From assembly GCA_940337035.1 (NCBI GenBank), contig CALNHX010005233.1:1-64000 (forward strand): 64,000 nt of DNA. The letters are read 5' to 3'. Below the pieces are notes generated by a model, which saw only the letters and a program-made list of their open reading frames with translations, was not told the DNA's origin and made no database searches. This stretch comes from Agriotes lineatus. Taxonomy: Eukaryota > Arthropoda > Insecta > Coleoptera > Elateridae. Position numbers and translations under genes: made by a program. Position 1 is the first letter of the stretch, and the number at the start of each line of letters is the position of its first letter. Below, piece by piece: positions 1 through 8,014 of this stretch.

Positions 1-374
1 ATCTTTTGATTTCTGGCTTCCATTTCCTTTCCTATTTTTTGAAGACATTCCAGGGTACACAGCTGATGATTTGAACCTACGATCCAAAGCCGCCGAAATT
101 TGAGTTAGTAAGGGCCATCGCGGTGAGTAAAGGGTTTTCAGAGCTGCCGTGGTGTATAAACTGTAGGGGGGTTGACCTGCGATTTTTACTACCATTGCTT
201 AATTTTATTAATTAATCGCAGGTCGGCTTCTTTATTGTTTCAAACTGTTACAATAACACCAAAAATATAAATTTCGTTAGTGATGTAAAAAACTAATAAA
301 TCGTTAATTACGTTAGCTTTTTATGGTGCTAGGAAAATAGTGTACTGAACTAGCTGAGAAATTGCTTTCATTCG

Positions 375-466
375 TTCGTGTGATTTCTGCACTCGGCTGA
401 CTCATCGTGCATAAACATATACACTCATGCGAAATGTGTCACTTTCCATACTTGTTATGTAATATA
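375..466 (+). repeat. 92-bp dispersed direct repeat, copy 1
   Basis: Starts TTCGTGTGATTTCTGCACTC and ends near GTTATGTAATATA. It matches 2544-2635 over the same length with scattered substitutions and no net indel. Probably part of a dispersed repeat family; the two copies could also be fragments of one element's flanks. Confidence 0.75.
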
Positions 467-2543
467 CTAATTCCGTTTTTGGGGTCATCTCCTGTATTTC
501 TAGAACTTATATTTGCAAAAACCTCTTGTTTTCCGTTTATAGACTCGCAGCTCAACGAAATCTGGTTTGTGGTAATTATAATTTATGACAGTTGATGTAC
601 TTTGCACAGAACGCAACTGCACGATTCTGGACACAAACGATAGGAATAGGCTGTATTTAAACGCCTTGTCAACATAAATACGAAATTTTGAACACAAGTA
701 ATCTTTACCAACGAAACTCCACTCATACTTAAAAATGTCCTCCCCAAGATGAGTATAGAGGACTTTAGAATTATAATCTTGAGTCAGTACCATCTTTAAT
801 TGTTTATAAAACAAATCAAGTGTTGATTAAATTTGTTTTTATTTATTAGATTACATTACCGCTAGTTATGCTAAATTATGTTTGTATTTAAGAATTTTCT
901 TATGTGCAAATGCAATTTCAGTTGAAAACCAATTTGTTGTAAAAAATTTAAAAATATGTAAAATACAATTATTATGAATGAAAATTATACCCGGTTTGTT
1001 TGGCCTTGGATATACCTTAAAATCTAAAGTAAGCAACACTTTTTAAGTGTAACGTCTTGTATCTAAGTAGCTCAAGGGTTACATTTTTTGAAAACTAGTT
1101 TACTGTAATAATAGAATAAATTATTGTGTTCGTTTATATTATTGCACCTTTCACTTTTATGCAATTTCTGCAATGTAAATTTTAAACTAATTTCATGGGT
1201 CAAAAATCGATTTCATGCATCAGACAAAGAATATATTACATACATTTTAGGGTTTAATCACTTATAATTAATTTGAAGTGTATATGTTTAATAAGGTCTC
1301 TTAGCTATGCGTTTTTTATTATTTTTCTACTTCGATGACCTTTAGTTACCAGTTGCGCTTGTAAAATAACAAAGTATATTATTTATTAGATTTTTTTTAG
1401 CTCCTAGTGTCCTAGCCTAACAAGGGAAAAGTTACTGTTTAAAGCAAATTTTTATTTATTTAAAATAGAAGTAATTATTATTGCAAAATCCTAGTCTGTT
1501 ACAAGGAAAACGCCGTTCACTACAGGCAAAGAGCTTAAAGGGGTCCAATACCTCAGCGTAAAGGGTGGATCTTGGACTAGAATAGAAAAAGAGCTCATTG
1601 GCGATAGTCGAAGTGTACTTGGAAAGCTGCATGGACAAATTCGTTTGGTTGTTTGTCTGCCCGTGATGTACTAGGGAAAATTCCTATCACGAGAATATTT
1701 TCTCGACTTTAGGAAATGTGCGTTCTCAGCTCCAGATATGATTATCTTGCTAGATGTCTGAACACATTTTATTGTAAGAAAGACGTAACTGACATTGTTT
1801 CACAAATACAGTAAATTAAAAGCTCTACTAATATAACGTTTATAAAGATACAGTTAAGCTCTCACCAGCGGAAGGCCAGATTCGCAACAAAATATAGTAA
1901 CAAAGAATCTGCAACAGTTTTGCCAATTCATGACGTCACGTCGTCTGATCACCACTTCCAAAAGGAATAGGCCCCTAAACTTATTACACAACTGCTATCT
2001 TACTTAAAAACGGATACAAAATTGGCGGAAATTTACGCATGCAAACTTAGTTTAGTACAAATTCAAAAATTGCTGTAACTCACACATGTAATGCAAGCTG
2101 GTTCAACTTGTATTGTGCAGTAATTAAGTAAACAAGTAGACGACAAGATCCGAAAGTCAATGAAGGCTCGGAAACTGGAGGCTGAGCGGAAAAATTACCT
2201 ATGAGCGCCAGCGTCGATTTACAAGCTGAGAATGGGATAACGGGACGATACGAACATTTCTTTTTCCAATGCTCAAAAGTAGCAGTTTCCAAGTAGCCAC
2301 GAAAAATGACAAAATCATTCACCCTGTTGTTATCGTAGGAACGTGTTTGTTATGAAAATAATGCACAAGTAATAGTTATACAGTTGGTTAAATATATGTC
2401 ATTTTTACGGAAAATCTACTGATAATCTACTGACATTGTCAATTTTCATAATAAAGCGTCATTCATTACATTGTAAAAATGGGTCTTTTTGTGGTCGTTA
2501 CAAAAGTAACGTACATAACTCGTTCAAAAGCGTCTTTCATAAA

Positions 2544-2635
2544 TTCGTGTGATTTCTGCACTCGGTTGACGCCTCCTGCATAAACATATACACTCATGCG
2601 AAATTTGTCACTTTCCATAGTCGTTATGTAATATA
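2544..2635 (+). repeat. 92-bp dispersed direct repeat, copy 2
   Basis: Second copy of the sequence at 375-466, about 2.17 kb downstream in the same orientation. The flanks differ on both sides, so the homology stops sharply. Confidence 0.75.
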
Positions 2636-3342
2636 TTATTTCCAAACGAAAGATATTTACTCTAAACAAACATGTTTTTCGAATTATATTTGTAATTTAT
2701 TAAATTATTTAGGTAACAATAATTTTCAGCAAAAACTCCAACTTTTGGTGGTTCACGCGTCAAAATTAAAATTAAGCCAATAGTTTTTACCCACGCATTG
2801 CATTTTACTATATTAAGCACCATGGCCAGATCTAGATTATCTTGTTCGACTTTTATTAACGTAGAAAACAAATTGGTTCTTCAAATCTGAATAAAATTGT
2901 CGATAGTTTTGACAAATGCTAAGAGTGTGTGTCAAAAAACATTTTTCTAAGATGGTCAAATATATTATTTAATTTTTTTTAATTAAATATGTATTCATTC
3001 AATTTTTCTGATTTCGATTTTAGTTGTAGCTGATGTAAAACAATATTGAACAATATTCCTTATGATCGGCATACAAGTTCTTTAAATATTTAAATAGTGT
3101 TTTTGGTTCCGATTTCAATGATACGTAATACTCTACACTTCACTTTTGTTTTTCACAAGTTATTAAAAAGAAACGAGTGGCACAAGAGTGCTTTAGAAAT
3201 AGTCTGCCTGCCTGTCTAAAAGCAAAACAAAATTTACTAGTGAAACCACACGGTGAAGTTGTTTTGATACTTTGTTTTGTCATTTATACAGTATCTACTT
3301 TCTTACAAAAACCTAAGTAGCCATGATATTATGTTGGTTTTT

Positions 3343-3495
3343 AGTAGAGGGAAGTGGACGGTTCTGGAACCTCCCCCCACCACTTGGCCTTGAGTTCAAG
3401 GCCAAGGCCACATGCAAGGCGAGGCCACGTTCAAGGCGAGGTCACGTTCAATCCCAAGGTCACATGCAAGGCGGGGCCACGTGCGGAGCGAGGCC
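3343..3495 (+). repeat. Polinton left terminal inverted repeat
   Basis: Begins AGTAGAGGGAAGTGGA and is matched in inverse orientation by 25664-25816, with only a few differences over 153 bp. Beginning with AG is usual for Polintons. The inner part is built of degenerate repeats of CAAGGC(G/C) and CCACATGCAAGG units. Confidence 0.9.
3383..3406. promoter_or_regulatory. 24-bp palindrome of FTZ-F1/ERR-like sites in the TIR
   Basis: Two 11-bp arms, CTTGGCCTTGA and TCAAGGCCAAG, face each other across GT. Each arm fits the monomeric nuclear-receptor consensus YCAAGGYCR used by FTZ-F1/SF-1 and ERR. Further matches follow at 3402-3410 (CCAAGGCCA), 3454-3462 (CCAAGGTCA) and 3545-3553 (TCAAGGTCA). Those inside the repeat also occur in the right TIR. 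Binding is inferred from the motif only. Confidence 0.45.
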
Positions 3496-3679
3496 CCGTT
3501 CAAAGTCAAACCCGCGTTTGAGGTTGAGGCTACTTTAAAAAAATTCAAGGTCAAGATCGCTTTTACGGCCAAGGGCATATATAGAATTAAGTAGTGCTTA
3601 GAACAGACTGCGCTTAACACATTTATTAAAAAAAATTAAGCATGAAGTAAACGCCTAGGATACTTCATGTCTAAAGTAT

Positions 3680-3763
3680 GACTCGACTAGGATTCGAACC
3701 TAGGTCTCCCTGTATATCCGCAATCTGCAGCCGAGGGTATCTTTACCTCTAGACCATCGAGTC
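3680..3763 (-). tRNA. tRNA-like gene or tRNA pseudogene inside the Polinton left end
   Basis: On the minus strand the 7-nt acceptor arms GACTCGA and TCGAGTC pair perfectly. The T arm CTAGG-TTCGAAT-CCTAG is perfect. The internal promoter boxes fit well: A box TGGTCTAGAGG, B box GGTTCGAATCC. The D stem GTCT/AGAT pairs. The anticodon arm is wrong: CCCT pairs with AGGG but encloses 22 nt instead of about 9, so the anticodon cannot be assigned. It could be an intron-bearing tRNA, a decayed tRNA or a tRNA-derived element. It lies just inside the TIR. Confidence 0.5.
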
Positions 3764-3875
3764 TGATAGAAGATTTGGTTACTCATCCAGAGCACCTTCG
3801 TAGAGTGAAAGATATACATAATTTAGTAAAAAGTTATACTTAATATGCACATACAAAGAGTAATTACAGTAGTGG

Positions 3876-4352
3876 CTAGACTAAATGATTATAATACCAA
3901 CAGATTAAGAAATACGTTACAGACATACACATTAGAGCGAATAAAATAGTGCTTAAAACAATAGTAGATATACAGCAGGAATTATCCGCGGGTGAGAGCA
4001 GCTTCTTCAAGACATCAGGTTTATTTTTTAGCAAAATCGTTTGCCAATTCGTATCTACCGCATATGAAGGGAAATAGTATTTTATCTTGAACGTTAAAAC
4101 GTTATGTTCAGTAAAGTTGTTTACTTGTATTTTAAAAACGGAAATAGTTGTCAAGGAACTGGTATCCATTTTACGCCACGTCACGTTGTGCACTCCATCA
4201 TTGTAGGCGAACGAAGCTGAACTGCACCGCGGCGGTTGAAGGACGTAGAGAATCCCATCATGAACTGCAGCGAGAGCAACCAAAAATTGTATTGGTAGCA
4301 TGTTCAACAAGTCGATGGCAACTAGTGAATGGTTTGGCGCCGCACTTTGCAT
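3876..4352 (-). CDS. Putative membrane glycoprotein, unknown family
   Basis: About 158 aa. I do not recognise the family. The N-terminal region has a hydrophobic stretch (MLPIQFLVALAAV) that could be a signal peptide or anchor. The middle has NVT and NFT glycosylation sequons. The C-terminus has a strong membrane segment (STIVLSTILFALMCMSVTYF), leaving a tail of a few residues. This fits a small type I or doubly anchored membrane protein on a virion or host membrane. Its ATG at 4350-4352 overlaps the stop of the upstream BIR gene in a TGATG arrangement, so the two are probably on one transcript. I chose this ATG rather than the GTG just before it. Confidence 0.55.
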   Translation of the reverse strand: MQSAAPNHSLVAIDLLNMLPIQFLVALAAVHDGILYVLQPPRCSSASFAYNDGVHNVTWRKMDTSSLTTISVFKIQVNNFTEHNVLTFKIKYYFPSYAVDTNWQTILLKNKPDVLKKLLSPADNSCCISTIVLSTILFALMCMSVTYFLICWYYNHLV

Positions 4353-4733
4353 CACTTATGACAACAGCAACCTTTTGTTTTGTCGGCCGCACCCGTTCCA
4401 TTGTTGCCAGCCACATCTGCTCCTGGGGAAAAATGCAACTCATCGAAAAGTTGCATAGTCAAGTCTTCGATGGTTTGTAATTGCTGGTAGACCTTGGCAA
4501 TTTTGCAGTTGGGTGACCAACGGAGGTGTTCAGATAGGGGTTTGTCATTGCGCTCCCAACCAGAAATTTGAACTCCGCAGTAGAAACACTGTACACAATT
4601 AATCGTGTCGCTGATGCAAAAGAAACCGGCACCTGCTAGCAATTCTGGAGTTTGACCTCGGACTCCAATCGCCGAATGTTCGTAGCCGTTTGGAGTAGCT
4701 CCCAAATTCTGGATATCGAGGTTCTGAGCTCAT
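4352..4733 (-). pseudogene. BIR-domain (IAP-like) protein, frameshifted
   Basis: The downstream frame contains an exact BIR zinc signature, C-x2-C-x16-H-x6-C (CFYC, then H, then C), after LAGAGFF. The first part of the BIR (KRLRTFGDW, from the ATG at 4733) lies in another frame. The two halves meet near 4655-4665, so a one-base indel breaks the domain in this copy. BIR proteins of the IAP family bind caspases or IAP antagonists, and baculovirus, entomopoxvirus and asfarvirus versions block or modulate apoptosis. There is one BIR and no RING; the C-terminal ~45 aa are not recognisable. A TATA box lies at 4767-4773. Capture of a host or viral IAP is inferred. Confidence 0.85.
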
Positions 4734-4766
4734 GATGGCAACTAACTACGCACACGTTTGTGAAAG

Positions 4767-4791
4767 TTTTATATTCTACAATTCAAGGTCA
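4767..4791 (-). promoter_or_regulatory. Promoter of the BIR gene: TATA box plus TCAAGGTCA
   Basis: On the minus strand TATAAAA lies at 4767-4773, about 35 bp before the BIR start codon. A perfect TCAAGGTCA (read on the plus strand, 4783-4791) sits about 10 bp upstream of it. The same site-plus-TATA layout recurs at other Polinton accessory genes. Confidence 0.5.
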
Positions 4792-4849
4792 CAATCTCGA
4801 AACTTTAAAATAAAACCACAGAAATATTTCTAAATATATTTATTTATTT

Positions 4850-5137
4850 TCAAGTATAAGTTATATATGTAACTTCTCCATCCTCCAGTAGGCCTAGGTA
4901 CCGGTCCACTGGCTTGAAGATGTTGGTCTGCCACCACACAGCTGACGATCCGTCGAAGACTGCAGGCCACGTCCGTAAGGTGGTCGTCTCCGCTAGGGTC
5001 TCTCCCTGTAGGTTCATGGCATACTCCATTGTGACCACTGCCTGGAGAGACCGTTGAGAGGATGCTGGAGGGCAACTAGCCAAAAACCGACGAAAATGAC
5101 GGTAAAATTGTTCTGCATTCTTAAAGTTAGTTGCCAT
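4850..5137 (-). CDS. Unknown protein, paralogue of 5306-5617
   Basis: A 95-aa protein of unknown function. It is clearly homologous to the divergent neighbour at 5306-5617. Both share RxLQAxVTxxYxMxL, then TLRTxPxxxxG, a WW pair and xPVxRxLxxLxDGxVxYITY at the C-terminus. No signal peptide, membrane segment or metal motif is seen. Many charged and aromatic residues suggest a compact soluble domain. The upstream region is shared with the divergent copy and has a TATA-like CTATATTAAG near 5200. The inverted pair points to a local duplication followed by divergence. Confidence 0.7.
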   Translation of the reverse strand: MATNFKNAEQFYRHFRRFLASCPPASSQRSLQAVVTMEYAMNLQGETLAETTTLRTWPAVFDGSSAVWWQTNIFKPVDRYLGLLEDGEVTYITYT

Positions 5138-5234
5138 AGCTGCTTGATGATTATGGTAGGTGCTGGAGGATTATGATGACTGTTACAGAAAACAGGCAAC
5201 TTAATATAGGAGCGTAGTCAAGGATGGGAACGTA

Positions 5235-5271
5235 GAAGGTCAAGGGTCTTACCTTGAGATTCACATATAAA
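5235..5271 (+). promoter_or_regulatory. Promoter of the gene at 5306: receptor-like site and TATAAA
   Basis: AGAAGGTCA at 5234-5242 is one base away from TCAAGGTCA, and TTACCTTGA follows on the other strand. TATAAA lies at 5266-5271, 40 bp before the ATG. Confidence 0.45.
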
Positions 5272-5305
5272 GCGTAACGTTTTTCTACCACAGCTACCAG
5301 TCATC

Positions 5306-5617
5306 ATGCCTGATATTGTTGTTGATGCGCTCTTTGAAGATGCTCCCACATTTTACAAGGAGTTTGAATACTTCATCACCTCCGAACCGAGGCCTCCATC
5401 AGCTCGTCAACTCCAGGCTGCCGTAACAATAGACTATTCCATGAGTCTTGGAAGCGAGCGCCTATGGCAGTCGACCCTCCTGAGGACGCTACCCACCACA
5501 TACGAGGGTGACCCATTCCTGTGGTGGCGGCGGCATGTAGAGGTCCCCATCCAGCGCTTTCTCGCTCGGCTAGCAGATGGGGATGTAGTGTATATTACTT
5601 ATTGTTGGTTTGATTAA
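5306..5617 (+). CDS. Unknown protein, paralogue of 4850-5137
   Basis: A 103-aa protein, divergent partner of the gene at 4850-5137 and about 40-50% similar by eye. It has an acidic N-terminal extension (VVDALFEDAPTFYKEF) before the conserved core with WW and the terminal DGDVVYITY. I do not recognise the family. A TATA box at 5266-5271 gives a short leader to this ATG. Its place in the accessory block next to a BIR and a GADD34-like gene suggests a host-interaction role, which is inference only. Confidence 0.7.
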   Translation: MPDIVVDALFEDAPTFYKEFEYFITSEPRPPSARQLQAAVTIDYSMSLGSERLWQSTLLRTLPTTYEGDPFLWWRRHVEVPIQRFLARLADGDVVYITYCWFD

Positions 5618-5685
5618 ATATATGTATATAAAGGTGTCTGCGTATTTTATTACACTCCTAGCGACGTCTATGATTATTGATATTT

Positions 5686-5693
5686 TATAAATA
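5686..5693 (+). promoter_or_regulatory. TATA box (TATAAATA) of the gene at 5739
   Basis: TATAAATAG about 46 bp upstream of the ATG at 5739, a normal distance for a short 5' leader. Confidence 0.5.
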
Positions 5694-5738
5694 GAAGCCC
5701 ACGCTTTCGGTATTCATATCCAGTTCGACGCTTGAGTA

Positions 5739-6080
5739 ATGCCTATCGATAAATTTGGCAAACATATGCATGCGAATTCCACGTCACACCCGCAGGTGTT
5801 TGTGGTTGAAGAGCTAAGCGAGCCTTTATATTATGAACGAGATTTACAACTAGTATCCATTGCCGTCAATGATGATAGATGGTACATCCTAGCGCATGGT
5901 GACATCGAATATACTATTCCCTTCCGTGAAGCTGAAATAACAAACGTCTTACTTTATCCCGAAAATACCGAAATTTATATCAACAGGTTGGGGTCATATG
6001 AATTACACGAAATGATCGGGAATTTTGGGCAGTCAAGCCAAATATGTTATATGTGGAATTTCAACTCAAGGTTCCCATAA
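5739..6080 (+). CDS. Unknown Polinton accessory protein, 113 aa
   Basis: A 113-aa protein with no domain that I recognise. It is rich in aromatic and acidic residues, with a predicted mainly beta pattern (alternating VFVVEEL, LQLVSIAV, WYILAHG, TEIYINRL). It has no signal peptide, membrane segment or Cys/His cluster. It starts 46 bp after a TATAAATA box and is co-directional with the next three genes. The following intergenic stretch contains TCAAGGTCA at 6118-6126. Confidence 0.6.
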   Translation: MPIDKFGKHMHANSTSHPQVFVVEELSEPLYYERDLQLVSIAVNDDRWYILAHGDIEYTIPFREAEITNVLLYPENTEIYINRLGSYELHEMIGNFGQSSQICYMWNFNSRFP

Positions 6081-6117
6081 TTGTTGAGTCCAAAAAGGTA
6101 GTGCAGTAAACATAACT

Positions 6118-6178
6118 TCAAGGTCAGCGTTTACGGTCACCTCCTACCACATGTAACCTTGGAAATGTGAAAATAAAA
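6118..6178 (+). promoter_or_regulatory. Putative promoter of the gene at 6228
   Basis: A perfect TCAAGGTCA at 6118-6126 is followed by a weak TATA-like AATAAAAG at 6171-6178, about 50 bp before the ATG. The TATA-like element is weak and could instead be a poly(A) signal of the upstream gene. Confidence 0.35.
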
Positions 6179-6227
6179 GCGCGTAGAAGAGTCTGCAAGG
6201 GTAGTAGCATCCGATAGTCGTGCAGAA

Positions 6228-6890
6228 ATGGAAGCCTTGTTGAAAGCTATCGAGGTAGTTCAGAGTAATAAAGGAAGAAAGCCGCAACCACTGCTCTGTC
6301 CAGAACTTCTGAATAGCAGGACGTACAAATTAAATAAATCAAGTTCTAAGTACGTGAGTGTAGGGTTTGATTGGAGTTCGCAATTTAACCCAAGTATTAT
6401 AATACGGGGTGCCAAAAATTACTGGGTGCAGTTAAATGAATGGGAGTGGACAGCCCTGATTGCAAATCAAGGAGTGATTTCCAACTACTTCTATTCTCTC
6501 GACGGTGAGTGGCCAGCTCTGGAAATAGGGAAGAAGAGCATTGTATTTGAAGCGATCCAGACAAGGAAAATAATCAAATTGGAGGAAGTGGGCTTGTCAG
6601 AGGTGCGTTTAGCCAGCGAAACTGTAGAAGAATTGTGGCGCTTGCAGAAACTCGTGGAAGTGCGATTCGCACAATTAAAAGCGTTACACTTTGAGAGTTT
6701 CTATAAAGAGATAGTGAAGGGTGTAGCAAACCTTTGTGGAGACTGTTTAGTAAATGTATGGTCTGTATTGGATCAGCTGGAGGAGAACTCTGAAAAGACT
6801 GCGTGTATGGTGGAAGTGCTAACGTTCGCAAGTTCTATGGTAAAGTGCGACATCGAAGTGGAAGCCCTGAGTCGTCAGTTGGCAGTGTAG
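6228..6890 (+). CDS. Unknown protein, paralogue of the split gene at the right end
   Basis: A 220-aa protein of unknown function, intact here. From about residue 85 to the end it aligns with the product of 23832-24284 (shared pattern VISNYF/VINRHF, KIIKLEEV/KVIVLQEL, VEELWRL/VAELWEL, FESFYKEIV/FEQFYSSVI). Its first ~48 residues align with the product of 25431-25577 (PLLCPELLN/KLLYPVLLN, KSSSKYVSVG/KSRNKSVSLG). The C-terminal half is likely alpha-helical. The element therefore carries two copies of this family, one near each end. The family looks specific to this kind of element; function unknown. Confidence 0.75.
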   Translation: MEALLKAIEVVQSNKGRKPQPLLCPELLNSRTYKLNKSSSKYVSVGFDWSSQFNPSIIIRGAKNYWVQLNEWEWTALIANQGVISNYFYSLDGEWPALEIGKKSIVFEAIQTRKIIKLEEVGLSEVRLASETVEELWRLQKLVEVRFAQLKALHFESFYKEIVKGVANLCGDCLVNVWSVLDQLEENSEKTACMVEVLTFASSMVKCDIEVEALSRQLAV

Positions 6891-6892
6891 TC

Positions 6893-7225
6893 ATGTGGAT
6901 GAATTATAGAGAGGCTGCTCGACCGGCTGCAAGAGACGTACCTAGTGCGGTTGATCGATTAGTGAGTTCGTTAAAGGATTTAGCTTTTGAAGCGTCGCAC
7001 GAAGTCATATATGGGTTAGGACGTTCCGGATTCAGTGACGAAGAGTTGTATAAAAAAGAAAAACAGTACAAAAACGGTGCTGCTGTCGGTCAACTATTCT
7101 TAGACAGAGCCATAAATGAAGGCCTCCTTGTAGATTTAATGGATAGTCTTGGCCTAAAATGGCATATGTGTGAAGTAAAAGCCTTTATAGAGAGGAAGGA
7201 AAATGAAGAAGAGCGTGCAGTTTGA
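6893..7225 (+). CDS. Unknown helical protein, 110 aa
   Basis: About 110 aa, starting at the ATG at 6893, two bases after the stop of the upstream gene. A longer open frame begins further upstream but would run across the end of that gene, so the ATG at 6893 (or 6899) is preferred. It is probably alpha-helical (VDRLVSSLKDLAFEASHEVIYGL, then charged ELYKKEKQYKNG). No motif recognised. It overlaps the next gene by 23 bp in another frame, which suggests a compact viral-style gene cluster. Confidence 0.6.
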   Translation: MWMNYREAARPAARDVPSAVDRLVSSLKDLAFEASHEVIYGLGRSGFSDEELYKKEKQYKNGAAVGQLFLDRAINEGLLVDLMDSLGLKWHMCEVKAFIERKENEEERAV

Positions 7226-7427
7226 CGACTCGAAGAATAAGATTTATAATTTGCATACGTGGACGTATGCTTATCGAGAAGCTCGAAAAGGACGGTGGGA
7301 ATGGGCAAGTGTGGATAGGTTGCGGTTCCATCGGAGGATACTTACTATGGATGAAGTACTACGAGACGTCTTGTGCGCCGAACATAGGCAGACAATTTAT
7401 GTAGAACGCTTTTCCACTAGTACGTAG
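7203..7427 (+). CDS. GADD34/PPP1R15/ICP34.5-like PP1 adaptor
   Basis: A 74-aa protein. Residues 3-7 (KSVQF) form an RVxF-type docking motif for protein phosphatase 1. After a short spacer comes W-x-YA-x-REARKGRWEWASVDRLRFHRRI. This matches the pattern of the conserved C-terminal domain of GADD34/PPP1R15 and of the viral homologues ICP34.5 and DP71L (W, A..AR.G.WE, .DR.RF.RRI). Those proteins bring PP1 to phosphorylated eIF2-alpha and reverse the translation block imposed by PERK, PKR and related kinases. The protein here is almost only the core domain, as in the shortest viral versions. It is the last gene of a plus-strand cluster, with AATAAA signals just downstream. Family match is by pattern recognition; function is inferred. 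Confidence 0.82.
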   Translation: MKKSVQFDDSKNKIYNLHTWTYAYREARKGRWEWASVDRLRFHRRILTMDEVLRDVLCAEHRQTIYVERFSTST

Positions 7428-7497
7428 ATGTTTAATCCATGTAGTTAAACTATATATTGTAAACAAATAAAAAACAATAAAAATTAAAAAGGTGGTT

Positions 7498-7944
7498 TTA
7501 TTCCATTATGTAGTGATTATAAATATGATGCACGTTAGATAAAGCGCAATAACAAATCGGTTTGGAATGATATAAACAAGCGGGTTGTGATGGGGTGAGG
7601 GCCGGTCTTTCTTCCACTTCGATGATTGGGATGGTAGTAAATCGGCGTAGAAAAGTTGCCTTTTCTCGACCTTTTACATATACTTCGGTGGCACCTTGCA
7701 GAAGACGTCGCAAGATTGCAGGAAACATGTATGCTGGAGTAAATCTCTCATTCCAGTCGATGCAATGGTGATTAGTCATTACCCAGTGGGCTTGTTGTTG
7801 TAAATGTGGTGTTAATGAATTCAAGGCGAAAGGGGGTTTAAAAATGTGGTGAGATACTGAGGTACCGTCGTAGGAGGCCAATTCTTTTGGGCTAAAGTGC
7901 TTATCGGACGTCTTAAAACCTTGAATATCGATAATGATCTTCAT
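7498..7944 (-). CDS. Conserved insect-Polinton protein of unknown function
   Basis: 148 aa from the ATG at 7944; the GTG upstream is not preferred. The start IIIDIQGF, the central HWVMTNHHCIDW, the VYVKGREKATFLRR segment and the C-terminal C-x2-H...C cluster match a family I associate with insect Polintons next to the capsid gene. The Asp near the start and the late Cys/His residues could belong to an RNase H-like or nuclease fold, but I cannot show this. It follows the capsid gene in the same direction. Its stop codon lies within AATAAA, so coding sequence and poly(A) signal overlap. The 3' end converges with the GADD34-like gene. Confidence 0.65.
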   Translation of the reverse strand: MKIIIDIQGFKTSDKHFSPKELASYDGTSVSHHIFKPPFALNSLTPHLQQQAHWVMTNHHCIDWNERFTPAYMFPAILRRLLQGATEVYVKGREKATFLRRFTTIPIIEVEERPALTPSQPACLYHSKPICYCALSNVHHIYNHYIME

Positions 7945-8014
7945 CGTATTAGGTATAGGGAGCACGGTCTAGTTACGCTAAAAGTCGAGGTGCAACTGAA
8001 GTTTTTTTGCGAAA

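Larger units (their letters stand above)
1..3342. other. Left flank, no gene recognised
   Basis: AT-rich DNA outside the Polinton. No reading frame here shows a recognisable domain, and the short open frames have no support. The only structure I can point to is a 92-bp sequence present twice in direct orientation (375-466 and 2544-2635). Unrecognised old transposon sequence is likely. Confidence 0.5.

Noticed and set aside
2080..2322. 80-aa minus-strand open frame in the left flank
   Set aside because: No recognisable domain, promoter or splice context; chance frames of this size are expected.
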